Shown piece after piece: positions 1-11,740 of a DNA stretch of 64,000 nucleotides. Made by a program: the position numbers and the translations under genes. Origin of the DNA: Salvia splendens (taxonomy: Eukaryota > Streptophyta > Magnoliopsida > Lamiales > Lamiaceae); contig NC_056048.1 in the NCBI RefSeq assembly GCF_004379255.2, positions 310,001-374,000 of the forward strand, in the 5' to 3' direction. The notes under the pieces are model-generated. The model did not search any database. It saw only the letters and a list, made by a program, of their open reading frames with translations, and was not told the origin of the DNA. Each line of letters starts with the position of its first letter. The stretch's first letter is position 1.

Positions 1-405
1 ACTAGAACAGGGAATTTATTTTATTTTGGAAGATATTTTTTTTAATGATATCTTTACAATTACAATTTGTTTAATCAATGAGCCTTAGTTTAGAAAATAA
101 TCTTTTAGTTGGGCAGTTTAAATGTTCTTAAGTTGATAGAGATACTATTTTGAACTTCTATATTAGAGTACTATTTTAATTGATCTTCGAATTTGGGTTT
201 AGGATTATGACTTTATGTTGTACTTTGCACCCCTAAAGGCATAATAATATTTTGATTAGTATTTATTATTTAGCTATATTTCATTCTCGCGTTCTCTCTT
301 TATTTTTTTTGTTTGGGTCTTTGGTTGATTAAGATAATAACTATGAATTACTATGTGATTTTTGATTACCTACGGAATTACTATGTCATTTCATTTTCTG
401 CACTC
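1..405. other. AT-rich intergenic DNA
   Basis: AT-rich sequence with no coding potential, RNA gene or clear transposon end that I can recognise before the CACTA-like motif at 406. Confidence 0.6.
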
Positions 406-600
406 CACTACAAAAAAAACCGCTGGTATACCGACGGAATTACCTACGGAAGGAAATCCCTCGGTGATTCCCGAAGGAATTTCCGTCGGTAATATTTTTC
501 CTTTGTTTAAGTATTTTATTTTTAAGCCGATTAAAAATTGCTATTCACTGCTTTTTTTTAATGTTATTTTTTACCGCATGAAATGTGATCCGTCGGTAAT
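406..600 (+). mobile_element. CACTA-like transposon terminus (fragment)
   Basis: Position 406 begins CACTACAAAAAAAACC, like the CACTACAA terminus of plant CACTA (En/Spm) elements. It is followed by subterminal repeats of the family type: ACCGACGGAAT near 430, CCTACGGAAG near 442, TTCCGTCGGT near 481 and ATCCGTCGGTAAT near 588. No matching inverted end (TTTTTTGTAGTG) is visible nearby and no 3-bp target duplication can be assigned, so this is probably a solo end or truncated copy. The right limit is approximate. Confidence 0.5.
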
Positions 601-654
601 ATTAAGAATCTATTTATTAAATAATTAGTAATTAGTCATAGCATAATATCGTTG

Positions 655-2700
655 GCAGTCCTAACTCTCAAAATACGTTTTGAGAGTTCCCACTGCGGAT
701 GTCACGTCATACGGACTTCCCACTGCGGATGCCACGTCATACGGACATCTCACTGCACAGTGGCGGACGTCCCCAAGGACATCCCGACGTACTTCCCACA
801 TTAATAAAAATTCACAAATTCACAAATTAAACAATTTACGGATTTAAACAATTCGACGCAAATACGGAGATCTTACAACCACTTTATTAAAAAAAAGATA
901 CATAATTATAAAAAACATACATAGTAATTAAAAAAAATTACATAGATAAAAAAACCGTCGGCTCACTCCTCGGATTCCCCGCCGCCAGTACCCTCGTCGT
1001 CACTCCCCGACATGTCTCCGAACCCCAAATCGTGTCGCATACTGTTGATGAGGGGTTTAAGCGACCGCTTGTAATGGGGGTCGGTCCATTGGCGCCATTC
1101 AACCATCGCACGTAACAAGGTTTCATGTGCTGCGATGCGGGCGAAGGAGGGGTTCTCGGGATTGTTTTGGGTGGGTGCAACCGATTGGCCCCTTGCGGAT
1201 CCGCTGGCGCTTCCCCTAGCAGTCCGCGCCGCCGCCTTTTGCCCAACCGGGCGACGGCGGCGGTTCGACGATATGGGTGTCGGGAATTCTGGCTCGACGG
1301 GGGGAGTTCGTGGGAACCAGCACTGCTACTGTACTCCCCGGAAGAGCTGATCTTCGTCCGCTTCGGCCAGTCAGATTCAACGTCCGCAGTGAACTTGGGC
1401 GAAGACTGCACCACAAGATAGACCTTCCAATATTTGAATTCCCCGAACCCCTTTTCACTGTTGGGAAACTGCTGGTGCGCCAGAAGCTTCACATCCTCGG
1501 AAGACATGCCGCTGGTTGCCTAGCGGAGGTTGTTTGTGTAAATGCCGGCAAATCGGCTGCCTCCTCGGCCGCTCCCACTGTTTCCAGCATTGCTCTCCGT
1601 TGTGAGGCTTTCCCCCTGGCGGTTTGAACTGGAGGTAGCTTTGGCTAATGCGCCACCACATCCTGTCGATGTGCTGGTTCGCCCCGACGTAGGGATCCTT
1701 CACAACACTGATCTACGCATTCGACAGCGCAATGCACTCCTCTATACTCCATACGGTCCTCTTTTTCCCGCTGGACCCCTCCCCCGCCTCACCATCGTAC
1801 ATCGGGACGGGCGAGGTATTGCCCCATCTCCTGCCCCTCACTCTCCCTGTCCCCCCTCCTCCCTATCGTTGTTGGTGCGTCTGTGGGAGAATCCCGGATC
1901 GGAGATAGCCCCAACTCCTCCATCGAGAACGTGTCGATGCCAGTGAACTGAGTCTCGAGATGAGTACTCGGGGGGTTGTCCGTCGACAGTAAATCCATAT
2001 AGGGCCGGTAGACGTTGTCAACCGGTGATTGGGGGACCCCCTGCCTATTCCCCCCGCAGCCGCCGGTGATCCCTGCATCATCCCCGGCATCATCATACCG
2101 GGCATCTGGGACATCATCCCCGGCATTCCAGGCATCATTCCCGACATTCCGGGCATCATCCCTGACATTTGGGGCATTCCGGCACTCGCCCCGGGCATCT
2201 GGGACATTTGAGGCATCATTCTATACCACTGCGAGTACATGTTGTAGTACCCGGGCATCATCCCCGCCGCCATTCGAGGTTGGGGCATCATCCCCGGCAT
2301 TTGGGGCATCGCGGCGGACACCGGCGTACTCCCGCCGCCGGGAAAATAAGGCGACTGTGACTAGCTCGTAGCGGGGGAATCGCTATCGTGATGCTCCATT
2401 GTTCTTCGAAAGAAAAGTATTTTAGAGAGAGATACTCGTTAATACAAGTGGTGCGAATGAAATGAAGTGCAACGAGACGTATTTATAGATTTTAAAAAAA
2501 ATTAAAGCAATAATCGGGACGTCCGCGAGAGTCAACGCAATGGCGGACGTCCGCACGGACGTCGCGACGGATGTCAGCATGCACACAATGGCGGACGTCC
2601 CGTATCCGCGTCACATGCACACAATGGCGGACGTCCGGCACGCCGATCTGACGTCTGCCGGGACGTCTGCTACTGCGGACCACGGACCTCCGCACTATAT
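655..2700 (-). mobile_element. PIF/Harbinger-like element with broken ORF1
   Basis: Related GC-rich subterminal repeats built on GGCGGACGTCC / CACTGCGGATG(T/C)CACGTC lie at about 690-800 and, inverted, at about 2515-2695. They enclose a decayed minus-strand Myb/SANT-type ORF1. GC content and repeats differ sharply from the AT-rich flanks. No transposase is present, so the copy is non-autonomous. Exact termini and target duplication could not be fixed; coordinates are approximate. Confidence 0.55.
963..2399 (-). pseudogene. Harbinger ORF1 (Myb/SANT, 'GST T3-like') pseudogene
   Basis: The apparent start codon at 2399 is followed by a stop (TAG, 2361-2363) at codon 13. The N-terminal region is a Met/Pro/Gly-rich array of MPGMM-type repeats (about 2090-2320). 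A SANT-like stretch appears in another frame at about 1560-1700 (DPYVGANQHIDRMWWRIS), a linker resembling the family's KYWKVY...SPKF segment at about 1390-1470, and a C-terminal conserved block (ARIAAHETLLRAMVEWRQW) ending at TGA 963-965. Several frame changes separate these pieces, so no intact protein is made. Genes of this type are the DNA-binding ORF1 of PIF/Harbinger transposons and are often misnamed GST T3-like. The real function here is probably lost. Confidence 0.65.
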
Positions 2701-3431
2701 TTTCTAAATCTCATTTTGATTTAATACAGATTTTTTAATTTGTAAAATAAATTGAGTGAAAAAGTGAATACAACATATAATTTATTTTACATACTATTAA
2801 TTTTATGATTTAGTTCAGTGCAATATTAACATACTAAAAAATTAAAATAGTAAAGAATAAGTACTGAAGTATTATAAATTGCGAATGTACAGAAGTCGCA
2901 AAATGACATTATTAGATAATAATGTTAAAAGTTATCATCAAAATAATTATGTCCGTATATGAAAAAAATACTACTATCATCTAACAAATTGTTATTGTAT
3001 AATTATATTTAAACATATTAATATCGTTATTTTTCTATACATGATATTCATTAAAGCTAAACAAAGAAGCATGCACTCATGCAAACCAATTTTCCTTTGT
3101 TGTCTATAGAGGAGTTTTTGTCAAAATCAAAGAGTTTAGTTGCAAAATCATGATAAGGCTAGCTAGCTAGAACACAAATATTATTATCTCTTTAAATCAT
3201 TTAGTGATGATTTACACTTAAAAAGAAGAATACAATAGTAAGTGACATGATTAGGACCTAGAAATACATAAGAGTAACCTGTCAGCATAATAATACACAC
3301 AATAAATAGCATTGTCATCAAGAAAACTTCTTCTTACCCTTTCATGAATCTTCAACTACAAAGTGAAAGCAGCAATAACAAGGGTACCTGAGGAGCTGCT
3401 GCTTTTAAGAAGCCTTTCATGAATCTTGTGT
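2701..3431. other. ARF3 3' flank, AT-rich
   Basis: AT-rich spacer downstream of ARF3 on the minus strand; the stretch just below 3432 should contain the ARF3 3' UTR. No other gene or transposon structure is recognised. Confidence 0.5.
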
Positions 3432-6400
3432 TTACAGCGCGATATCCAGAAGCCGGTCTCTCACCGCGTACAAGTCTCTTGGTTTTGTATAACTGCTAGC
3501 CATAACCTTTGCCACTAAAGGAGGTTGATGCAGTTGTTCTTCATAAGCGGAAGCAGATGCAGCTGCCTGATTATCTGCGTTTATCCCCTCAGTCAGGGAG
3601 AACCCGAAGAGCCTGCAGCTGTCTTTACACATCGACACGAAGTTCTGGCTGTCCCTAAACAGGGGTTGAGTAAGGAGAGGGCGATGAGTTGACACCGTTG
3701 GGCTATTATGCGCTTCTGTGGCTCCATTGGATCTGTATCCATGCTGCAGACTGTCTTTTGGGCCAATTTCGTATGGTGCAAACTTATTCGTAATTCTCTG
3801 AGGAACACGGAACGAATCCTGATAGCTAGTCTCATGCTTATTCTGATAGCCATGAAGCAGTGATGCGATTTGAGAGCTTTGAGGACTCGACTGCTGCAAC
3901 AGTAGTACAGAAGAAGGTGATAGCCCTCGAACCATTGATGGCGAAAGCCGGGGGCTAGCATTGTACTGGGGTGTGGTGGACCAGCAATTACCATTCCTGG
4001 GCACCTGAATCCCATTATAAACATTACTAGCATTCTTTTCCTGTGGACCTCTCCAATATGACAGGATTGGCATGGTTTCTTGACCTTGCAAGACCTTACG
4101 GAATTGAAAGGATTCGCCTACAGTGGACGAATTCCGAGCATCTGCGTGATGTTGCCTGATGCTGTTTCCTCCAGCGTTAAAGGTGCTGAGGCTAGGATAT
4201 CCCCTAATGTCTGACAGGTGATTCCTGGAAGCTTCAGCTCCGGCGTATGGAGAGCCGAAAGGAAATACTTCTTGGCCTTGCAAGACCTTTTGGAACCGTA
4301 GAGGCTCTCCAAAGTCCGAAACATCGCTCCCATCTGCAAGAAGCATTTGCACAATACTATATTAGTCTCAAACCACCATTTACAAATAGGGAGAAAAACA
4401 AAGATTCAAGGACTGATGCATATGTACGAACCTCTGTGAATGGGAGCATCGGGTTTTGCTGGTGGGAAGCCGATCCTATTTCTTTTGGTGCCCGACAACG
4501 CAAAGCTGTTGGGTCCAGACATAGGACCAGCTACATCGATCTCCCAAGGAGAAACCCGATTAAGACGATTGACTTCCATATCATCCCATCTAACCTGCAC
4601 CAATCATTTGAATCTTCTGTTATACTAATACAGCAAAAGCATATGCACAGCATGGTACTTCCGATATGTGAACCAGCAACTAACCAGTAAGCACTTCCAC
4701 TTTGAACCCGGCCATCTTGCAGGATCTACATCGCTGACGCCAACAATGAGGCCACTGCACCTGCCAAGTTAAAATTAGTCCTCTGATGCAGTGTAGGCAA
4801 GAAAGGTTTAAACTAGAAGAAACCAACCTTCTATCGGAAGAATCTTCTGTTTCAAATCGAATTTTGAACCGCATTCCACACGAAAAACTTTGTGTGAGAC
4901 TCTTGCAAAACTTATGATGAGGCACAATAATATCTGATGACCGCACTCTACATAACATGACTAGAGATTCAGTTGCATGAAGTCGAAAATTAACTACAAA
5001 AGGACAAGCATACAATTTTTTAAAGAAAACAAGTTGCTGAAGAAAAGTATAATATGATCACAAAAATGGGACACACCCGCAGCGAAATAAAGATTAACAA
5101 CAATACAGGATTCGACAATGATACAGTAAGAAAAAAAAATCCAGCGATTATCACGAAAAGGTAAACCTTTGGGCTGTGCTTGCAGACCCCCCTCCGTTGT
5201 CCGATTGCAGTTATAGTTCAAAGAATAAACAATGGAAGAGTAGTGGAATTTAAAACTGATCCAGCACAGACAAAAACAGAAAGGAAAAAACATTCCGTAG
5301 ACTCATTATCTACAATATTGAGCCTAAATACACTTTCCTCTGCCAGCTTAGGGAACAGTAACTAGTGATTTGAGAACTACATTGGCAAAAGTCACCTGGT
5401 AAATAATGTACCTTGGATTATAACAAATGTCGAATGTACTCCTAGTGGATATGGCATTCACTACTGCAGCAATGCTGCTAGCATTGAACTGTTGGCTAGT
5501 GGGGGGGAGGACGGTTGCACCACTTTTGATTTGCACAGCTCTACGAATTCCAAGCCTGAGTTCTCCATCGCCACCTCTGCAACAATGTTCCGTTGTAAGA
5601 AGAATCAACCAATTTAACTATAGCCAAGTAAATGCATAACAATCCCAACCTTAGGAAAAGAACAGCATCTCCAGACACCAGCTTCTTCTTATTGACAAAT
5701 GCACTCCAACCAGTAGTCAGCAAATGCCTTCGAGGCTGACCTGTGACACAACAAAATTGAGATCCTTTGTCTAATACAAAGGGTTTGAATAGCACTCACA
5801 TACATTGTGACCACCCAAGTACGCATTATTGTTCACCTCTGTATATATGACGAAACTTCCACTCAATTCCATGTAAATCCTTAGCAACAAGCTCCTGTGA
5901 AGGCCTCTGTTGTTTGTAATCCTAAAAACAGAACACAACAGCTCAGCATTAGGACAAAAAAATCCTTTTCGGGGTTTGGCGAGGTCAGGGGGATCGGATT
6001 AGTGTGATTTTAGCTACCAGTGGAGGAAAGCAGTCCTCAGCAGCACGACGAGGAACAGAAAATCCACCATGTGTGCTGGTATCCGACGCGGTAAGAGTTT
6101 TACAGAACATGTGGGGTGTCATGGTCTTCCTCACACCTTCAACATCTTCGTCTTCGACCTCAGATTCCATTATCCCTTCCCCCCATTTTTGCTCAATCTG
6201 CCAAAATGAATTCACTTGATAAAAACTCTCTTTAGAGAACAGCAGTATCTTGACAATGATACCAGACAAGCATATCATTACTGATAACTACATTATCATC
6301 CAAAAACAGAAATTTTAGCCTCTTCAAGAATGAAAACTAGCTCTTTCCAATTCTGAGGGAGAGAGATTATTTCCATTGTAAAGAAACAACCCAGAATCCA

Positions 6401-7016
6401 ACAATCATTCCCAAGAAAGATAAATATCCTAAATTTAACCATTACCAAATCACAGAGGAACCTAAGCAAGGTTTCTTAAACACATTCATTAAATTTTCTC
6501 CATTTTCTTCATATTTACCATTAACGTAGAACGCAGTCATACAAAAAGAATGCTATTCAACATTGCATCGTCGTACCTGTTGATCCGGCACCAGTGACAC
6601 CTGTGAGTACACCTCATCACTAGCTGCATCCGCCTACAAACACAAACATCAATTCTTCAACACAACCCACGGCAAAAATCAAACAATTCAACACCAAAAA
6701 AAGAGGAACTTACATGGAGTTTAACATCAACAACGCGGCAAAAGACGTGAGGAGGGAGATCATAAGCTACAGCAGGATGCTCGGGAAGGAATTCCACATG
6801 CCCCTGGGGGAAGTAGACGACGGCGCTCCCCCTCTTGGGCAGCGAAATCAGCGGCCCCGCGCACGCGTGCCACAGCTCCATAGACACCGACGGCGGCGGC
6901 GCCGTAGCCAATTCCAAATTCCCCGATGCCGCCGACGACGAAGGTGAGCCACAGGCCGACGCAATTTCATCCTCATTGTCCACAGTGTTCAAATCGATCA
7001 TACCGCACATCACCAT
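3432..7016 (-). CDS. ARF3: Auxin response factor 3 (ETTIN), ten exons
   Basis: Exons, 5' to 3': 7016-6714, 6633-6577, 6197-6018, 5921-5837, 5740-5650, 5576-5412, 4947-4828, 4760-4685, 4594-4432, 4333-3432. All junctions are GT-AG and frames join exactly, giving 713 residues. I chose ATG 7016 because it is the first ATG in frame; ATG 7010 (MCGMIDLN) is an alternative. Domains: N-terminal [18 protein letters not shown] dimerisation segment (exon 1), B3 DNA-binding domain from about residue 146 ([19 protein letters not shown]) to about 245, and the ARF middle domain at about 265-360 ([34 protein letters not shown]). The long last exon ends [15 protein letters not shown], diagnostic of ETTIN, and there is no PB1 domain, as expected for this clade. 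ARF3 is a nuclear regulator of gynoecium and leaf polarity that binds auxin-response elements. Two tasiR-ARF sites lie in exon 10. Nothing suggests it is broken. Confidence 0.95.
4077..4097 (-). promoter_or_regulatory. tasiR-ARF target site (distal) in ARF3 mRNA
   Basis: On the minus strand the 21 nt encoding KVLQGQE (residues 494-499 for VLQGQE) read AAGGTCTTGCAAGGTCAAGA plus one A. This is the conserved complement of TAS3-derived tasiR-ARF. In established plant biology, such sites mediate AGO7/TAS3-dependent cleavage of ARF3 mRNA. Pairing was judged by eye. Confidence 0.85.
4269..4289 (-). promoter_or_regulatory. tasiR-ARF target site (proximal) in ARF3 mRNA
   Basis: A second VLQGQE-coding site (residues 430-435) in the same exon. 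It differs from the distal site by AAGGCC in place of AAGGTC in its second half. Two sites in one exon match the arrangement of Arabidopsis ARF3. Confidence 0.85.
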
Positions 7017-7104
7017 ATTCAAGCCCTAACCAGGATTATTAGGGAATTATCAGCTGCTGCGAGCTTCTTCTACTTTCCATACACCACCAACAAAATCGGA
7101 GATG

Positions 7105-7121
7105 GAGAGAGAGAGAGAGAG
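7105..7121. repeat. GA microsatellite in ARF3 5' leader
   Basis: Run of GA dinucleotides about 90 bp upstream of the ARF3 start, giving a CT-rich stretch on the transcribed strand. CT-rich leaders are common in plant 5' UTRs. Confidence 0.7.
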
Positions 7122-8363
7122 TACCTTTATGTTATTTAACTTTAGCAGCTCTGCATTAGCTTTCTCTCACCAAAATGGGGATGCCTTTCTTCACTGTGCA
7201 TCAAAATCAGCCTTTATTAACCTCTGTTTAAAGTTGTATCAATACAAAACTAGAAATATTTTAAAGGACGCTAAAATGAGATAATAATTGGATAACACTA
7301 CTAAATGAAAAAGACTTGATCTTTGAGTAATACTATAAGTATGAGTGGGGCCCGCAAATGGCAGCTGCAGCAGCTGCAAAAGTGCAGCGCTGCAGCAACT
7401 GGGCTATGGAAAACCGATGATGTATGTGTGTGGCAGAGAGTGAATGTGTAATAAAATATTAATGAAAAATGCTAGATTTTATTGGGCTGTAGGCTTAGCC
7501 TACGTGGGATGTAGATACACGCCCAGCTGTATGTATTGATTGGAGTGTAGCAACTGTGTGTGTTTTGGGAGTTAGTTGGGGGTATGGGGGTTGTATGAAG
7601 ACGACGACGACGACTATGAGAGATAGAGATAGAGATAGAGATAGAGATAGAGAGAGAGAGAGAAAATGTGTTAAAAAAAAGCCCCCTTTATTTTCGGGGG
7701 ATGTCTATTCTGTCCCCTTACACTTCAACAAATCTCCCTCGTGTCCCTTACCCTTATTTAATTGACTATCAAATTTTTGGATGATAATTTATTTTGTTAT
7801 TTTAAGCATACTTAATAGGAGTAGTAGGAGTTTAATATAGTTGGCCAAATCAAAAAAATAAATTTATATTTATGTCTAAAGTCAGATGTTTGATTGTTGC
7901 TCCTATGCTAGATGGCTACAACACCTTGTAACATCTTTATTGATAGTTTGGACACAACATTTTGCTTGCTATATTAATTTATTTGGTGAAGAAATAAATA
8001 AAGGGGCCAATGATGGACCAGAATACAGCAATAAAGTAATACTTGGAGATTTAATTCATATGTTCATTTTATTTATGAGAATCCTTTGGGAGAATTTAAT
8101 AGTAAAATAATCGCTCACAAATCTAGAAAAATGCAACAAACATAAGAGTAAATAATTATTGAGATTACTTACAATAGAAAATATGGAAGATAAATGAGTT
8201 TGATATTGTTTGTGTGTTTTTGTTTATTGATAGTTGTTTTTCTATTTTTTGTTAGTTTTTTTTTTGCTTTTTTGATAAATCGTGTTTATATTTTGTTTGG
8301 ATTATCATTATTCTTGGTGGACAATGCTTGCAATTTCATGACTTTTAAGCATTTTTATATTTA
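7122..8363. other. ARF3 upstream region
   Basis: Upstream region of ARF3 (minus strand). It holds a GC-rich palindromic patch at about 7345-7405 (GCAGCTGCAGCAGCTGC core), a GAGATA/GA microsatellite at 7618-7664, then AT-rich DNA. No coding sequence is recognised. Confidence 0.5.
7618..7664. repeat. (GAGATA)n / (GA)n microsatellite
   Basis: About five GAGATA units followed by a GA run, directly visible. Confidence 0.9.
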
Positions 8364-9595
8364 GAGTGAACTATCTCAAAAGTCCTTAACATTTCTATTT
8401 GTGTCACTGCAGACCCCTAACAAAAAAAATATCGTCAAACAATCATAACCTTAAACATAATCACGTATCGTGTTTTTTCTGATTATATTGCCCTTAAGCC
8501 CTAAAAGGGCATTCCGATCATTTCAGTGATGGTTGGCGATTGAACATATTGTGCAGCATCTATTGTATTTAAGAATAAAGTTGGATCCATGATTGCAAAA
8601 TTGCGTAGCATTTATTGTATTTAAGAATAGTTGATAGTATATCTGTATATGACATTGCAAAATTCACAAAATATCAGAGTTTGCAATTGAGTAAAGTAAT
8701 TAATAATATATCTTATTTTATGAACAATTGAAGCATGAGTGTAAATTCACAAAATAATGGTGAGAATTTGCATTTATACAAAATAATAAAATACCCCATA
8801 AAACACTTTTTGAGCAAAGTTTTGACCAAATTTATTGACTTAAAATTGTATCGAATCTATCTTGTTTTTAGTTGTTTCATCAGATTCATCTCAACATTTA
8901 AAATTATCAAATTTATCTCTAATTTTCAATAATTTTGTTCTAACCTTTTTAAGCTTACTGATTTTATTTCACTTTTTAATATACACAAATTTTTAATTTT
9001 AGAAGTAAATATATGAAAAATAATTGAGTAGAATTGATAGATTAGTAGGTCGAAAATTTTTAGAATGTTGGGGATAAATTAATAAATTTAAAATTTTAGG
9101 ATGGAATTGTTATGGAATGATTTTAATTATGCCGATTTAGGACTAAATGATTTAGTGTAAATTGGTTTTAAAATTAATAAAATAGACAAACTATAAATAC
9201 ATAGGTTGTACATGCACATGCATGTAAATTAATTCGAAGTATTATTTGTTGTAGTAGTACTACAATTTATAGGCATGACTTGATACAAGTATTACTTTAG
9301 TTAATTCGGAGGGTTTGTTTAGAATAAAATAAATTTAATCATCAAGGTCTCAAATATGACATGACATTACAGAGGGTAGGTATGCAAGGCAGTGGAGGTT
9401 TGCAGTGTAGGTGTACATGTTTTTGGTAAGTTGACTAAAATGCCCCTGAAGGCATTTGAGTATTTTGGTCAAAAAATGGCTACATATATATGATATGTGA
9501 TTATGTTTAAGGTTAGGGTTGTCTGACGATATTTTTTTTGTTAGTGACCTGCGGTGACACAAATGGAAACGTTAAAGACTTTTGTTGTAGTTCAA
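8364..9595. mobile_element. Mutator-like (MULE) non-autonomous element
   Basis: Long terminal inverted repeats of roughly 110 bp: the left arm from about 8370 to 8470 and the right arm at about 9480-9595 are near reverse complements, sharing AACAAAAAAAATATCGTCA and CCTTAAACATAATCAC. A perfect 11-bp direct duplication, TTTTATATTTA, flanks the element at 8353-8363 and 9596-9606. Long TIRs with a 9-11 bp duplication are typical of Mutator-like elements. The interior is AT-rich and shows no transposase. Confidence 0.8.
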
Positions 9596-9851
9596 TTTTA
9601 TATTTATCGAACAAAAAAAATTAACACATAAGTATTACGGTTTTCGCATTATTAATAGTGCAACGGGACACAGATACACAGATTTAATATTTCCTTTGTC
9701 TCTTATTAAAAGTCTCGTCGTGTTATTTTTGGTGTTACACATTCGATACTTCATTCCATTTCCAATAGATGAAATTAATGCAACAAAAATCTCGACGCCC
9801 TAATAAAAGCACGATCCTCTATTACAAATAGTGATCCATCCTCTAATATAA

Positions 9852-9880
9852 GGCCACCCGCAACGCGTCCGCGGGTGGCC
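9852..9880. repeat. Terminal hairpin of Harbinger element
   Basis: GGCCACCCGC and GCGGGTGGCC form a perfect 10-bp inverted repeat around a 9-nt loop at the transposon end. Confidence 0.75.
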
Positions 9881-10281
9881 GTTAATCAGTCGCACAAGGA
9901 CGAGACGGCGGCATGATGCGTTGCAGCGCCTTGTCTCGTCCCCAGCCTTGCCGAGAGTACCGTCCCGCCGAGACGGATGGCGAGACGTCTCGCCACGCGT
10001 CAGCGTGACGTGGCGCGCTCCGGCGCCATGCGTGACGCCCACTCGTCGGCCCGCGAGTGGGCATCGTCACGCTGACGCAATAAATCATTTTTTAAAAAAA
10101 TTCGAATTAAAAAAATTTAAAAAACAAAAAAAGGTAATATTACAATTTTTTCTTTTTTATATATATTTTTTTACTCTATAAATACTCCTAATTCATCCTC
10201 ATTTCACACACAAATACATATGTATTCTTCCCAAATGATTTATATTTTTTCTCTAATTTTCATCTAACCTCTCATCACAAA

Positions 10282-11391
10282 ATGTCCGGCGACAGAAACT
10301 TTTGCGGTGGCGGCTCCGGCGGGTTCAACATCAACGCGTTCGGCGACTGGGGGCATGTACAATGTCCTGGGTGGTGGTTCCGGTTCGTCGACGCCGGGGG
10401 GTACCAACCACTCCATTTTGATGTGGATTCATACGCCCGTCCCTCCGCCCCGAGGTATTCGCAGGGATTATCCCATATTCGGGAGGATTATTCCGTTGAA
10501 CCCACTGCGGAAGAAGGCCAAGGCGGTGGAGGAGGCCGAGGCGGTGGAAGCTCCAGGGCGGAGACGGACGAGGAGGAGGGGATCTAGGCCGGCATCCGTA
10601 CAGCCCCAAAGAAACGCTGGCGGTGTACAACGCTTGGATAAGCGTCTCATACGATCCCATCGTCGGGAATCAACAATCTCGGAAGTGCTTCTGGTAAAAG
10701 GTCACCGAGGCCTACCACGAGATTAAGCCGGAGGGGTCCCGCTGTCGCACATATAAGATGCCTTGCGCTCACTTTGACCGAGTCGACAGAGAGGTCAAAA
10801 AATTCTGTGCCATCTACAAGAGTGAAGCGACTCATTACCAAAGCGGAGCCACGGGAGCCGACATTCTGAGGTCGGCTTTGCGAGTCTACTTCGACGACAC
10901 CGCCAAACAATTCAAACATGTCGATGTTTGGAAGGTCGTGGGTCGGCGGTGTCCGGTCCAGCTCGGGCTCGACCTCGAAGCGCACGAAGCACACTGCGGG
11001 TGGCCAATACTCGTCTAGTGAGGGCGGTTCGGGCAGCGCCTCACAAGAGTTTGCCTCGCAGGAGGTTGAGCGCACGACAGACGATGCTGGGGGATCCTCC
11101 CGTGGGCGCCATCGACCGTAAGGGAGAAATGCGGCGAAGGCGGCTAGAGGGAGGAGGGGCCGAGCCGAATCAAGCCAGGCGGGCTCGGGCTCGGGCTCGG
11201 GGGCACCCTCGAACTCCCCAATGTCCATGTACATGACCGTCACAATGGCGGACACTTCTCGCATGACGCCTCCCCAATACCAAGCCTATCTTGCCGGAAT
11301 TGAGTTTATGGCAAGACAACTTGGTATTCCGCCTCCAGGTGGCTTCAGTGCACCTCCACAGCCTTCGGGGGATGATTCGCCAGGGGACTAG
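10282..11391 (+). pseudogene. Harbinger ORF1 (Myb/SANT-like) pseudogene
   Basis: Opens MSGDRNFCGGGSGGFNINAF with a TATA-like box about 100 bp upstream. The reading frame breaks near 10585. It resumes with a SANT-like trihelix region (ETLAVYNAWISVSYDPIVGN, about 10613-10670), interrupted by an in-frame TAA at 10695-10697, then KVTEAYHEIKPEGSRCRTYK and the conserved HFDRVDREVKKFCAIY / HYQSGATGADILRSALRVYF. Another frame change near 10940 leads to SKRTKHTAGGQYSSSEGGS and a proline-rich tail ending at TAG 11389-11391. This is the DNA-binding accessory ORF of PIF/Harbinger transposons. One stop and at least two frame changes make it non-functional. Confidence 0.7.
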
Positions 11392-11740
11392 TTTTTTTTT
11401 CTATTAAATTGTATTTTAAATTATGTAATTTTTAGTTTTTTAGGATTTTAATTATGTGTTTTTTTATTTTTTGAATTTTAAGTTGTATTTTTATTTTATG
11501 TTGTAATTTTATTTTATTTAAAGTAGTGTGTTTTTATTAATTGAATTTTGTTGGAAATAAAAATAAAAATGAAATCGAATGAATAGATTTTAAGAGACAG
11601 TTAAGGGACAGATAAGAGATGGAGGGTTGCAGGTTCCGTCCCTTAGTTAAAAGATGGAGTAAAAAAGTACAATGAAGCCCATGAATAGTAATTTAAGGAA
11701 CGGTTAAAAGACGGATAAGTATTGAAGCTAAATAGCATAT

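Larger units (their letters stand above)
9852..11740 (+). mobile_element. PIF/Harbinger element carrying ORF1 only
   Basis: The left end GGCCACCCGCAACGCG follows TAA and resembles the GGGCATCCACAACGC / GGGCACCCGCAACGC ends of the better-bounded copies at 12873 and 38301. It then shows the shared CCCACTCG...CGAGTGGG hairpin (about 10037-10060), a TATA-like ACTCTATAAATACTCC (about 10173-10188), a Myb/SANT ORF1, and a 3' tail (about 11545-11740) that aligns with the inverted left part of the 12873 element. The right terminus is too degenerate to fix. Confidence 0.65.

Noticed and set aside
938..1507. Long minus-strand frame of 189 codons
   Set aside because: Only its N-terminal part follows the ORF1 protein; beyond about 1390 it is out of the frame that gives the conserved ARIAAHETLL block, so it is part of the pseudogene.
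7886..8110. 74-codon plus frame upstream of ARF3
   Set aside because: No recognisable motif, AT-rich composition and no splice context.
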